Part shown: positions 18,904-27,133 of the stretch, one piece after another
Position numbering within the stretch: position 1 is the stretch's first letter
Layout of the letters: every line of letters starts with the position of its first letter
From: Bradyrhizobium sp. ORS 375
GTDB taxonomy: Bacteria > Pseudomonadota > Alphaproteobacteria > Rhizobiales > Xanthobacteraceae
DNA length: 64,000 bases
Assembly (NCBI RefSeq): GCF_000239775.1
Contig: NZ_CAFI01000494.1
Coordinates: 46,304-110,303 of the forward strand
Reading direction: 5' to 3'
The notes under the pieces: model-generated
Databases searched by the model: none
What the model was told of the DNA's origin: nothing
Seen by the model: the letters and a program-made list of their open reading frames with translations, nothing else
Translations under genes and position numbers: made by a program

Positions 18904-19860
18904 TCAGGCAGCGGCGCAACCCGCTCCAATCGTCTCGACCCGCGTAGCCGCGTCCGATGCAAAGCCGAGCAGATAGTCCGCCACACGGCTTGCCTGGCTC
19001 GCCGCACGGACGATGGCGCGATTGTCCTCGCGCAGGACATCAAGCCAGGCGCCGATATAGTCCGCATGGCGCACGGTCGGCACGATGCCGAGAGCGGCGC
19101 AACTGAAGGCCGACGCGATCTCCGCGATCAACTCCTCGAAGGCGTATTTGCTGCTGCCGAACCGGCCTGAGAGATCGCGGTTCAGCCGCGACGAATGCCC
19201 ACTCGCATGGGCGAGTTCATGCAGGGCCGTGCGGTGCCAATTGATCGGCTCGAAGAACGCAGCAGGCGGCGGCACCTGCACGAAATCCTCCGCGGGAGCA
19301 TAGAACGCCCGGTGGCCGCCAATCCGAAAGTCGACGCCACTGTTCGCGATCAGCGCCTGAACCACGGGCTCGATTGCGTTAGACGGCGGAGGCGGTGCTG
19401 CGGTCGCAACGTCCTCCGTCAGGTCGTGGCATTGATCAGTGTTGAAGACCGTAAACCGCTTCAGGAACGGGATGGCCTGTACCTCGTCGCCCGTCTCGCG
19501 AGCGCGCTGCCGCTTGTCTGAAGGGATGAAGCGGTCAGCATAGACGACCGTAGTCCCGCGCTCGCCCTTCCGAACATGGCCGCCTAGAGACAGCGCCTGC
19601 CGGAACGTCAGCCAGTTCTGTCCGCCAAACCCGCGCTCGATAACGGCTCCCCAGAGGATCAGAACGTTGATCCCGGAGTACGGCCGTCCGGATGTGGCAT
19701 TCCGCGGCAATGCGAGCTGCGCTTTCGCCGCCCGCGTGCCCCATGGCTGTACCCAAGGCACGCGCCCGGCCTCCAACTCGCCGATGATCTTGGTCGTGAT
19801 CTCCTCATAGAGGCTCGCCCGGCCCCCACCGGCACGCGCTCCAACTCTCCGTCCGTGCAT
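18904..19860 (-). CDS. ArdC-like antirestriction protein (ssDNA-binding plus zincin metallopeptidase)
   Basis: A 318-residue protein. The N-terminal half is the ArdC/DUF1738 single-stranded-DNA-binding domain: LYEEITTKIIGELEAGRVPW, then GRPYSGINVLIL and FGGQNWLTFRQA. The C-terminal half carries a zinc protease signature, TALHELAHASGH, with a downstream Glu in YAFEELIAEIA as likely third ligand. Plasmid ArdC protects incoming single-stranded DNA against restriction during conjugation. It is the first gene of the minus-strand backbone and would be expressed early after entry, which fits. The ATG lies at the end of the frame; a start at the internal Leu-Tyr region is less likely. Confidence 0.85.
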   Translation of the reverse strand: MHGRRVGARAGGGRASLYEEITTKIIGELEAGRVPWVQPWGTRAAKAQLALPRNATSGRPYSGINVLILWGAVIERGFGGQNWLTFRQALSLGGHVRKGERGTTVVYADRFIPSDKRQRARETGDEVQAIPFLKRFTVFNTDQCHDLTEDVATAAPPPPSNAIEPVVQALIANSGVDFRIGGHRAFYAPAEDFVQVPPPAAFFEPINWHRTALHELAHASGHSSRLNRDLSGRFGSSKYAFEELIAEIASAFSCAALGIVPTVRHADYIGAWLDVLREDNRAIVRAASQASRVADYLLGFASDAATRVETIGAGCAAA

Positions 19861-20235
19861 CGCGGATCTCCGCGACGGGCGCGGCGGAACTCTCTCGCCG
19901 CTTCCAACCCGTCACGGCCAACCCAGCCTGCACTCTTCCTCTTCGTTTACTTGCGGACAAACGTATTGCATGTGGCTAAACCAACGCGCCTCATTCGAGG
20001 CTTTAGAGATGGATGCAATAGAATCAACAGATTGCAGCTACAGCGATGGAGTCTTCGGCCAATGCTGAGAACACCTTCTTGGGCGCGGGCCGACCAGATC
20101 GGCCCGTACCATCTTGATTGTTTTGCGTTGCGACGGACGTCTGCGCGGTGAGGACCCGACTGGCTTTCGACCAGTCGGGCTAGTCCAGTTGGGTTGCTTC
20201 CAGCACGTACGTTGCTGCTCCGGCCGCCACCTCAG
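19861..20235. other. Intergenic region
   Basis: About 375 bases between ArdC and the DUF5623 gene, AT-richer than its surroundings. It probably contains the promoter of the backbone operon reading left. One hairpin is listed separately. No gene seen. Confidence 0.4.
20155..20179 (-). terminator. Hairpin downstream of DUF5623 gene
   Basis: A perfect 9-base-pair stem (CCCGACTGG and complement) with a 7-base loop, 57 bases beyond the DUF5623 stop. No T-run follows on the minus strand, so the terminator assignment is tentative. Confidence 0.4.
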
Positions 20236-21588
20236 CTACATCGGGGGTGGCACAGACTGCTGAGGCTTAGGTTTGTCACCGGCAGCAGGAGCTACCTTCC
20301 ACGTTAGAAGCGATGCGATAGCCTGATCCGCCTTTTTCAGGAGTTTGCGTAACTGCGGGCACTCCGGATAATGCCGAGCAAGAGTCGCTTTGATCTCGCC
20401 AAGGCTCGCAATATGCCGCTGCCAACTGCCTGGCACTGCAGCGAGCGGATCGCTCTCCGGGAGCTCCTGATAATAAAGATTGAAGAACACATCATCGGAA
20501 AGCTCGTCGCGGCCGTACTCACGCCCGGCCTTACTATCGAGCTCGACACGCATCGCCTCGATCCTGCGGTGAACGCCTGCGCGGCCTCTCGTTCCGATCA
20601 GCACGGACTTCAGCAGCCTTCCAACCGCCTTATGTTGTTCAATCGGCATTCGGGCATTCGGCCAGCGCCGCGCCTCCGATAGAAGGCTATTGTCTTCAGT
20701 AGAATCGATTGGTCGCGCCCGGTTACCGACGGTCTTGGCCTTGCGAGCCTTTGCTGCGATCTCCGCCATGCGGCCCGGACTGACGAACGCGGGCGCCGTC
20801 GGCCTTGACTCTCCCTGCCAGCCAGAAATCACGATCGGAGGGGGCGCATCTGCCAATCGCGAGATCAGCGGCTCTAGCGAGTATCCCTTCGACAGGTCAG
20901 CCAAAAGAAAGAGCGAGGTGCCATCGTCAGGCCGATACATGCCCTTCCATGGTGCCTTGACAACACCCCAGCCATACCGGGCCGCCCATTTGTGCTGCTC
21001 TGGCGTCACACCACCACGCGAGTACGGCTCGCTGGTACGGATGAAGCCTTTCGAGACCGGATCATACCAGCCAGCATCATGGTCAGACCCAGGCATCCGA
21101 TTTTGGAAGGATCCCTTGGGGAAGGAGCGATTTGCACCGGAAGGAACAAGTCCCGTTGCTTCCATAAACTGGATCTTCCTTGCAATCTTGCAGGCGGTTT
21201 CACGCGCATCCGCCTGCGACGGTTCGGTGTAGAGATCCGCAAGATGATCCGGACCTTCGCGCCGCATCGCGGCCAGCCCGTTCTTGTATTGCGCGGGCTT
21301 CACCAGCGCATCGAGCGGCTTTCCAAGCCGCATCTTAAGAATCTCGCAGCCCATGGAACTGGTCGCTCGATCCCGCCAGAGGACGGAGATGTAGAGATCG
21401 AATCCGCGCTGGGTATTAGCGCGCTTTTCACCAAACGCTCGCTGGGCATGCCTGTAGTTTTCGAATCCGGCAGCCATCGAGGCCTTATCCAAGGCAATAG
21501 TATGCGAAACGCACTCCGATTTCTTGAGGCGCTTGGCAAGTTGCTTGATGCCAGAGATTGAGGATGGACGAACATGATCGTTCGACAT
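20236..21588 (-). CDS. DUF5623 domain protein
   Basis: A 450-residue soluble protein beginning MSNDHVRPSSISGIKQLAKR. I recognise it as the DUF5623 type found on rhizobial plasmids and islands; no function is assigned. An N-terminal helical region resembles toxin/antitoxin- or plasmid-associated segments (ASMAAGFENYRHAQRAFGEK). The middle part has SRGGVTPEQHKWAARYGWG and the C-terminus is Pro-rich. GGGAG lies seven bases before the chosen ATG; a 75-codon upstream extension is compositionally odd and rejected. It lies between the mobile-element backbone and the conflict-system genes, so it may be accessory to either. Confidence 0.65.
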   Translation of the reverse strand: MSNDHVRPSSISGIKQLAKRLKKSECVSHTIALDKASMAAGFENYRHAQRAFGEKRANTQRGFDLYISVLWRDRATSSMGCEILKMRLGKPLDALVKPAQYKNGLAAMRREGPDHLADLYTEPSQADARETACKIARKIQFMEATGLVPSGANRSFPKGSFQNRMPGSDHDAGWYDPVSKGFIRTSEPYSRGGVTPEQHKWAARYGWGVVKAPWKGMYRPDDGTSLFLLADLSKGYSLEPLISRLADAPPPIVISGWQGESRPTAPAFVSPGRMAEIAAKARKAKTVGNRARPIDSTEDNSLLSEARRWPNARMPIEQHKAVGRLLKSVLIGTRGRAGVHRRIEAMRVELDSKAGREYGRDELSDDVFFNLYYQELPESDPLAAVPGSWQRHIASLGEIKATLARHYPECPQLRKLLKKADQAIASLLTWKVAPAAGDKPKPQQSVPPPM

Positions 21589-22303
21589 GTCAGGTCTCCC
21601 GGCTCTTAACGAAGCGTCGCCCGTCAACCGCCTCTCGAGCCCGACAAGACATGACGGGAGCGATCGATAAGGACAGCGCCTCAACGGCTTCGCTATGACG
21701 GGCGGCAGGCTCCTGCCGGGAGCCGAATCGAGCATGCCACAACTCTGACCTTCATGGGAAGGCCGCGACTTCGAAGCGGGTGCAGAACTCACAGCTTTCA
21801 ATGGTTCCTTCACGACAAAAAGTCCGCGCGCAGAACGGGACGGGCTTTGCGAGCGCGATCAGTGCGGTGCGAGAAAGAGCAGCACAGGCTGGAGTGCGCG
21901 GCCGGGCGATGCTAACGCTCGCATATATGGGCTACGTGCCGACAGGCCCGCGGACGCTTGTCACGATGATCCGTGAAATTTCCGTCGACGTGCTTCACCG
22001 TCGCCGGCCATTGCAGCCACCACATTAGCATCTCCTCGACGTTGCGAGGTGGAGCCCCCCCGAAGCCAAAGCGTCTGCCTGACTTCTGCTCCGCGCTCAT
22101 CAGACGCGGAATGGCTTTCTTCAGCAATTGCACCGATAGGCTCACGGCACACCAAGCATCGCGATCGGCGACCGGACCCTTGCGAAGCCACGTCCCAGGC
22201 GCATCCTTTAGCGTCAAAATCTCTGAGTTAAGTCGATTTTTACTTTGTCCGCCTATTTTGACCATGCCGACATCCGGCAGAATCAGCATTTTTGAGGCGA
22301 CTG
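21589..22303. other. Region with at most one weak gene
   Basis: About 715 bases between DUF5623 and the XRE gene. A possible minus-strand small protein is listed separately. The rest has only overlapping short frames. The spacing between divergent genes leaves room for promoters on both strands. Confidence 0.4.
21912..22289 (-). CDS. Possible hypothetical protein, 125 residues
   Basis: The frame reads MLILPDVGMVKIGGQSKNRL with a central KDAWCAV-like region (RDAWCAVSLSVQLLKKAIPR) and a Trp-rich stretch (MLMWWLQWPATVKHVDGN) that look protein-like. There is no good ribosome site at either ATG (22289 or 22265) and no family I recognise. It would be divergent from the XRE gene, with only 14 bases between the starts. 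It could be a real island gene or chance. Confidence 0.3.
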   Translation of the reverse strand: MLILPDVGMVKIGGQSKNRLNSEILTLKDAPGTWLRKGPVADRDAWCAVSLSVQLLKKAIPRLMSAEQKSGRRFGFGGAPPRNVEEMLMWWLQWPATVKHVDGNFTDHRDKRPRACRHVAHICER

Positions 22304-22618
22304 ATGACTGAGACCGCGGAAAATGTTGCAAATTTGGACATTCACGAACCGACATTCCTTGGCTCGCCAGGAATTACGGGGGCGGATTTGCGAGCATGGC
22401 GGAAGCGGTTCGGCATGACACAGGACATGCTGAGGATCGCGCTGCAAGTTGGATCACGTCAGACGATCATTTCTTGGGAGAAGTCCACCAAGCTGCTTCC
22501 GCGCTATGTTCACCTTGCTCTGATTGGGCTGGAGCATGCAGATGGGCATCAGTTCATGACCGGCTATCGCTTCTCCGCGTCTGAGGCCAGGAAAGCACGG
22601 AAGCGGGCGACGTACTGA
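22304..22618 (+). CDS. XRE-type helix-turn-helix regulator
   Basis: A 104-residue protein. Residues about 28-80 form a Cro/CI-type helix-turn-helix (ITGADLRAWRKRFGMTQDML, then SRQTIISWEKSTK). Such proteins bind operator DNA, often their own promoter. The ATG has GAGGCG five bases upstream. It is immediately followed by a 44-codon membrane ORF one base after the stop, and the ABC-3C operon faces it from the right. Control of the conflict system or of the small membrane peptide is plausible but not shown. Confidence 0.7.
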   Translation: MTETAENVANLDIHEPTFLGSPGITGADLRAWRKRFGMTQDMLRIALQVGSRQTIISWEKSTKLLPRYVHLALIGLEHADGHQFMTGYRFSASEARKARKRATY

Positions 22619-22619
22619 A

Positions 22620-22754
22620 ATGAAAACGCTCGGCTGGGCAGCAATCGTATATGCAGTGCATGACGCCTACACGTTTGGGGCCCTTGTGCTGTTGATTGCT
22701 GGCGAACTTGCCGTCGCCCAGCTTGCGAAGCGAAGGCCTTCTACGCGGCGTTAG
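22620..22754 (+). CDS. Small membrane peptide, 44 residues, coupled to XRE gene
   Basis: The sequence begins MKTLGWAAIVYAVHDAY and contains one long hydrophobic stretch (FGALVLLIAGELAVAQLA), then a basic tail ending RRPSTRR: a single-span membrane topology. Its ATG begins one base after the XRE stop (TGAAATG), consistent with translational coupling. Peptides of this type occur as toxins or as membrane sensors beside Xre-like regulators. No family is recognised, and the short length means chance cannot be excluded. Confidence 0.4.
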   Translation: MKTLGWAAIVYAVHDAYTFGALVLLIAGELAVAQLAKRRPSTRR

Positions 22755-23001
22755 CTTGGCTTTCGGCTCCAGCCTTCATCTTGCGATCTTTCATCGTATC
22801 GGCTGCTACGACGAGCTAAGGCCAGACTTAAAATCACCTCCTGAGATGGCCTGCCAAGCCGCAATAGACAGCCTCTGCAGGAGCGATACGGTCCAAAGAC
22901 TCGCGAAGACTTGAGTAAGAGCGAGAGTGAAGTGTACATTCTGTACTACAAGGGTTGGGGGCGCCTGTGGACTCCGCTGGTGGCGCTAAGCTGGCGCGAG
23001 G

Positions 23002-24954
23002 CTATTCCGTCTCTTGCCGCTGGTCCGGCCAATCATCCGGAACCAGCGCTGGCGGTTTGGTCCAGGAAGGTTCTACTAGCGCGCTTTGGAACCAATCATC
23101 TCGCAGGTTGGCGTGCTCAGTGACGATGATCTGGAAACCAGGCGCATCCTTTTCGGCAAAGCGCAAAAGGACTTCGAACAGCCGCCGCACCGCCTCCAAA
23201 TCCGCATCCATTTCGGTTCTTTCAATCGATCCGGCCGCTTCGGCATAGACCGCTTCAGAAGGGAAATAGACCTGTGTGGGCTGATCGATCATCAAGAAGC
23301 GCGGCATCGGCTCACCATTGTTCGTTGCGAACCGGTGTAAAGCAAGCAGAGCCGAAAGGTGATAGGCGAGGTGGTTCTCTCCGCCGCCCGTCCGGTTCAT
23401 ATAGATTGGGCGATTTGGCCGATCTATCACAACGGTGAGATTGTGAAGATCCAGCCGGGCTGGAAACTGACTGAACTCGCCGCCCAAGTCCGCAATATAG
23501 CCCGACATATGCATTGAGATGTTGTTCAACGTAGAGGCCAAACGCGCGCCGGAATCGTCCGCGCCGATTTTTCGCTCCAGGTCATCCGCCTTGGCCTTGA
23601 GCCGCCGCTCCTCCGCTTGCAGGCGATTCAATTCGTTGTTGGGCACAAGATTTTCAAGGAAGAGGCTGATACGTCCCACAACACGCGAGGCTGCATTGTT
23701 CCGATTGCCCATCTGAGCGATTACCTCGCTCGCCGCGATCGCTCCGGATAGCTCTACCTCTTTATTTCGAATCTGGTCGCCGATGAGCTGTAAGTCCCGG
23801 CGCTGCTCATCTAGATAAGTATCGAGCGCCGGACGCTCACCGACCACCGCTGTCATCTCGCGATCGAGCGATTCAAGCTCAGCAAGCAGAATGCCGGCAA
23901 TCGAACTCTTTAGGGCGAGATTCGCCTCGGCGAAGGGCCACTGCCATTCGCCGGTTGCCTTGTTCACCGGAAGTGCCTTGATCGAGGTGAGACGGTCGCG
24001 CTGCTCGCCTGCCTCGGTCTGGTATCCATCCGCCCGCTTCGCATATTGCTGCGCCGCTTCAATCCCCCTTTGAACCTCGCGACGCCGCTCTCGGAGCACT
24101 ACGAGCTCATTCTCGATTCCCGTGACCCGTTGTCCGTCGTCCTCGGGCACAGGGGTGGGTTTCCATGTGAGCGCGGGTCGCAGCCGTTCGACGACGGATT
24201 CCTGGTCAGCGCTTTCGGAAGGAAGGATGCCAACAGCGCGCGCCTCGGACAGCAGACCCACTGCGCGATCTTCCGAGTTATCAATGGCATCCCTGGCCTG
24301 ATCGAGAAGTTTGGAGATCAACCGCAACTCGCGCTGTGTGACGCGAAGGCGGGATTCCAATTCAAACCTCTCTCTCGATGATACTCCCAGGAGGATTGGC
24401 AGGGTGTCTCTAATGGATTGGGGCTGAAAAGGTTCGTTCTGACGATAGAATAGCTGATCCTTGTTTGCGACGATCGTTTGCTTCTGAAATAGGTAATAGT
24501 GCGTATGCTTGATGTTCGCGTCATAGCTTTCACGGCTGCTGTCCAGTGGCACGTCGGTCGTGTTTTCTGGTATACCCAAGAGCTGTGAGAGAAGCCTCTC
24601 GACCCCGTTATCGTCGTCGTTCACCGTCAACTCCTGGACGCCGGGCGCCTCAATCTTCGCACCTCGACGCACCATTGCCGTGCTGCAACTAGCGCGCCCT
24701 GCGTCCGGCGATGGCTTGGCGATCAGGACCTGCTCGCCTGCGAATTGATAGATAACAGCGAACCACGCCACGCGATCACGGATTATTCCTTCGGGCACGT
24801 TGAACGTCGACCGACCCATGCAGTATTCGATGATGTCGGACAGAGCCGATTTCCCGGTGGATGATCGGCCGGTGATCACATTGAGGCCACCGTGGAACGG
24901 CAGGTCGCGCCTGCGACCGTCATAGCTGTAGATGTGGATCGACTTGATCTTCAT
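23002..24954 (-). CDS. ABC-3C system SMC-like ATPase (DUF3732)
   Basis: A 650-residue SMC/Rad50-like ATPase. Walker A is GRSSTGKS near residue 30, an ABC signature-like TGGGENHLAYHLS near residue 515, Walker B FLMIDQPTQ near residue 555 (Gln in place of the usual catalytic Glu after the Asp) and an H-loop IVTEH near residue 612. Between them lie long charged coiled-coil segments. This is the DUF3732 type that serves as the nucleotide-driven sensor of ABC-three-component systems, predicted prokaryotic conflict (defence) systems. Its ATG overlaps the stop of the middle-component gene (ATGA). An upstream extension of 29 codons was rejected because it lies inside that gene. Confidence 0.85.
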   Translation of the reverse strand: MKIKSIHIYSYDGRRRDLPFHGGLNVITGRSSTGKSALSDIIEYCMGRSTFNVPEGIIRDRVAWFAVIYQFAGEQVLIAKPSPDAGRASCSTAMVRRGAKIEAPGVQELTVNDDDNGVERLLSQLLGIPENTTDVPLDSSRESYDANIKHTHYYLFQKQTIVANKDQLFYRQNEPFQPQSIRDTLPILLGVSSRERFELESRLRVTQRELRLISKLLDQARDAIDNSEDRAVGLLSEARAVGILPSESADQESVVERLRPALTWKPTPVPEDDGQRVTGIENELVVLRERRREVQRGIEAAQQYAKRADGYQTEAGEQRDRLTSIKALPVNKATGEWQWPFAEANLALKSSIAGILLAELESLDREMTAVVGERPALDTYLDEQRRDLQLIGDQIRNKEVELSGAIAASEVIAQMGNRNNAASRVVGRISLFLENLVPNNELNRLQAEERRLKAKADDLERKIGADDSGARLASTLNNISMHMSGYIADLGGEFSQFPARLDLHNLTVVIDRPNRPIYMNRTGGGENHLAYHLSALLALHRFATNNGEPMPRFLMIDQPTQVYFPSEAVYAEAAGSIERTEMDADLEAVRRLFEVLLRFAEKDAPGFQIIVTEHANLRDDWFQSALVEPSWTKPPALVPDDWPDQRQETE

Positions 24955-25439
24955 GGTCTGACGCCCAAGGTCGTATAGATGGTGCTGCGATCTCCGACGC
25001 GCGCGAATTCCTTTCCAAGGAAGCGAGCGACCCGCTGGCAAGCCACAGTTTCTGCCGTCCCCGTCAAGGCTTTGCGCACGCCGCCTGAGATGGCTTTCAA
25101 TCTACCCTTTGGATCAACCTCGAGCGCGCCAAGCTGCATGAGAAAACCCATAGCCTCGAAGGTAAAAGGTAGGACGTCCGTGGCCCGGCGGCCGAAATCG
25201 ACCAGCAGCTCTGGATGGCTAGACACGACCTTTAAAAGATAGCTGCGGTTACCCTGCAGAAGGATGTTCCGGGACTGCTTATGCAGGCAAAGCGGCAATA
25301 TCAGAAGTCCTAGCGAAAATGGCATGCCTCTCGCATCCTCCTCCTCATAACCGCAGAATGACCGGAAGAGCACGAGACCGCAGAAGGCGGGATTGAAGAG
25401 ATTACGAATCTCGATCGGTCTTTGGTCCCAAGGTTTCAT
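24951..25439 (-). CDS. ABC-3C system middle component
   Basis: A 162-residue protein with the features of three-component ABC-system middle components. It starts with an N-terminal IEIRNLFNPAFCGLVLFRSF, then a hydrophobic GMPFSLGLLILPLCLHKQSR, then a C-terminal helical region (FEAMGFLMQLGALEVD). In this family the small protein is thought to bridge the ATPase and the effector. It overlaps both neighbours by ATGA junctions, upstream with the effector and downstream with the ATPase, so the three are one transcription and translation unit. The assignment to a numbered middle-component subtype is from memory and not certain. Confidence 0.75.
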   Translation of the reverse strand: MKPWDQRPIEIRNLFNPAFCGLVLFRSFCGYEEEDARGMPFSLGLLILPLCLHKQSRNILLQGNRSYLLKVVSSHPELLVDFGRRATDVLPFTFEAMGFLMQLGALEVDPKGRLKAISGGVRKALTGTAETVACQRVARFLGKEFARVGDRSTIYTTLGVRP

Positions 25440-26632
25440 GCTGCGACCCCGAGAAGTTCTCCGAGACGTTGGAGGAAGCGGGGATGCCAATAAACCCGGG
25501 GGCTGGGTCTGGTGTTGGCGAGGATTTGGAACGCGCCGCGCACGACGTAGGGTTCGGTCACCCGCTCTCGAATGCGCAGCATCGACGTTTCAATTTCTGC
25601 CCAACGATACAGTTCTTTGCCGGCAAGAAGGCAGGCCTCATCTTCGCTGGAGTCGTTGAGGCCTTCGAAAACTATCTCTCGATAGCGCGTCCATTCGTCG
25701 ACGAGCCGGTCCTCGTATTCCTCGATCTCCCTCGAAATCAGGAGGCTTTCTCGAGCCCAGCTGGATCGCTGCTCGAAGGCTCGATAGTAGTCGATAATAG
25801 CATTTTGAACGCGAGTCGCCGATAGTTCCAGCGCGCGCAACTGTTCGACGAAGAGGCGGGGATCGTTGGCAACATCAATCTCGCCTTCCGGCAGGCGGTT
25901 GCGAAATGTGATTGGGAGGTTATCGGTCCGGTATTCCTCCGCGAGGGCTGATAGCTTGTCGGATACCTCATAGCCGTAGACCGGTTCTTTCCGATGACCA
26001 GAGAGGATTTTGATGATCAAATCTGTCCACCACCCCTCGAGCCGTTCAAACAAAGCCCCGCGGGATTCCCGCCTAATCGTACGCAAGTGCCGATCGATCA
26101 GCGCTGGGATGTCCGTGATCCGGGGCGCAGCATCGACGATCGTTACGCGAGCATAGAAGTCTCGGAGTTCATTCTCGCTCAACTGCGCTAATTCGGTCCG
26201 AATGGTGACGATCAACTCAGACCGGCTTTTCGCGATCGCAGCTTTAGCCGCTTCGGCCCGCACGTCATGATCGACTGCGTCTTGAGCGAATATGCCGAGA
26301 AAGGATTCTTCGGAAATGGTCGCTGTCGTGAAAAGAAAAAACTGGGCGTCTGAAGAGACTCGACCATTCTCCAGATAGTGAGTTAGCCAGATCCGGACGG
26401 ACTTCCAGAAATCGGTTGACAAGTTCGTCAGTTGATCGCCTGTCGCCTTGTGCTTCAGGGATGCCAAAGACTTGACCCCGGCATCGGAGACGAACTCTAC
26501 ATCATCATCTTTTTCGATGAGGACAGAGCCGCTTTCCGGCAGCGCAAGGATCTTCAAGAGAGCAAATCGCGCCTGATAGAGATAGCCCAGGCCCTGTTCT
26601 GCAGCAGAGAAACGTGAGCGCGTCGTGTCCAT
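25436..26632 (-). CDS. ABC-3C system effector with Cap4-like nuclease N-terminus
   Basis: A 398-residue protein, first gene of the operon. Residues about 8-85 resemble the restriction-endonuclease-like dsDNA nuclease domain of Cap4/DUF4297 proteins: AAEQGLGYLYQARFALL, then acidic VLIEKDDDVEF, then SLASLKHKA with the ExK-type Lys. The C-terminal half (SWARESLLISREIEEYEDRL, then YRWAEIETSMLRIRERV, VRGAFQILAN) matches the shared C-terminal domain of ABC-3C effectors. The inferred role is DNA cleavage when the ATPase and middle component detect an invader. The ATG has only a weak G-rich ribosome site. Nuclease assignment is by motif reading only. Confidence 0.7.
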   Translation of the reverse strand: MDTTRSRFSAAEQGLGYLYQARFALLKILALPESGSVLIEKDDDVEFVSDAGVKSLASLKHKATGDQLTNLSTDFWKSVRIWLTHYLENGRVSSDAQFFLFTTATISEESFLGIFAQDAVDHDVRAEAAKAAIAKSRSELIVTIRTELAQLSENELRDFYARVTIVDAAPRITDIPALIDRHLRTIRRESRGALFERLEGWWTDLIIKILSGHRKEPVYGYEVSDKLSALAEEYRTDNLPITFRNRLPEGEIDVANDPRLFVEQLRALELSATRVQNAIIDYYRAFEQRSSWARESLLISREIEEYEDRLVDEWTRYREIVFEGLNDSSEDEACLLAGKELYRWAEIETSMLRIRERVTEPYVVRGAFQILANTRPSPRVYWHPRFLQRLGELLGVAA

Positions 26633-27017
26633 CTACGGATACACCCCCGCACGTATGGACCAGCTATTCTTGGCCTCCATCTCGCCCCCGCACGTGCGCA
26701 AGAAACAATGCGTGTGCTGATCATGAATGCAAGCTTGGCGGGAGGCAACCACCCATTCGGTGACTCGGCGAGCCTGTGCTCGCCTTTTGGCTGTCGGCTC
26801 TAGCGGTCGTTAGGCGGGGGGTCTGCGGGACGCGACGCGCAGTCTCGACAACATAGCGATCCTGGGCCTGACGCAGAACGGCAATCACGTTCGCCGCATT
26901 CATATACCGGATCGGAATAGAGCCGAGAGAAGGGTTCGAATTCCGATTGATTGTCCGGTCTGTACTTAATTTCGCCAGAGCCGGCACCGTCGACTGGCAT
27001 CAACTTTCCACACCAAA
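26633..27017. other. Intergenic region upstream of the ABC-3C operon
   Basis: About 385 bases expected to hold the promoter of the conflict-system operon. One small minus-strand frame lacks any supporting feature. No operator-like symmetry was identified. Confidence 0.4.
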
Positions 27018-27066
27018 ACCGTTTGAAAAACCGTTTTAGTTTTCAAAACTCAAACGGTGATTTTGG
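27014..27066. repeat. AT-rich inverted repeat next to the tRNA-Arg fragment
   Basis: CCAAAACCGTTTGA is mirrored by TCAAACGGTGATTTTGG with a three-base bulge; the innermost 9 base pairs (27018-27026 with 27050-27058) are perfect. A third related stretch, AAACCGTTTT, lies in the loop. It starts 19 bases from the tRNA-Arg fragment, so it may be a recombinase or excisionase binding site, or the old transcription terminator of a tRNA. Confidence 0.5.
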
Positions 27067-27084
27067 CTAAGTGCTTGATTTTAA

Positions 27085-27133
27085 TGGCGCGCCCGGAACG
27101 ATTCGAACGTCCGACCCTCAGATTCGTAGTCAG
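27085..27133 (-). other. 3' fragment of a tRNA-Arg(ACG) gene (attachment-site remnant)
   Basis: On the minus strand the 49 bases read as the anticodon loop (CTGACTACGAATC), variable region, T-arm with TTCGAATC and the acceptor 3' end CGGGCGC-G-CCA of an alphaproteobacterial tRNA-Arg(ACG). The anticodon stem has two mismatches. No D-arm or 5' acceptor strand lies to its right, so this is not a working tRNA. Such fragments are left by integration at the 3' end of tRNA genes. By orientation, element DNA would lie to the right and the older flank to the left. Confidence 0.65.

Noticed and set aside
26721-26987. 88-codon minus-strand frame upstream of the ABC-3C operon
   Set aside because: No ribosome site or family; contains low-information sequence and overlaps the likely promoter region.
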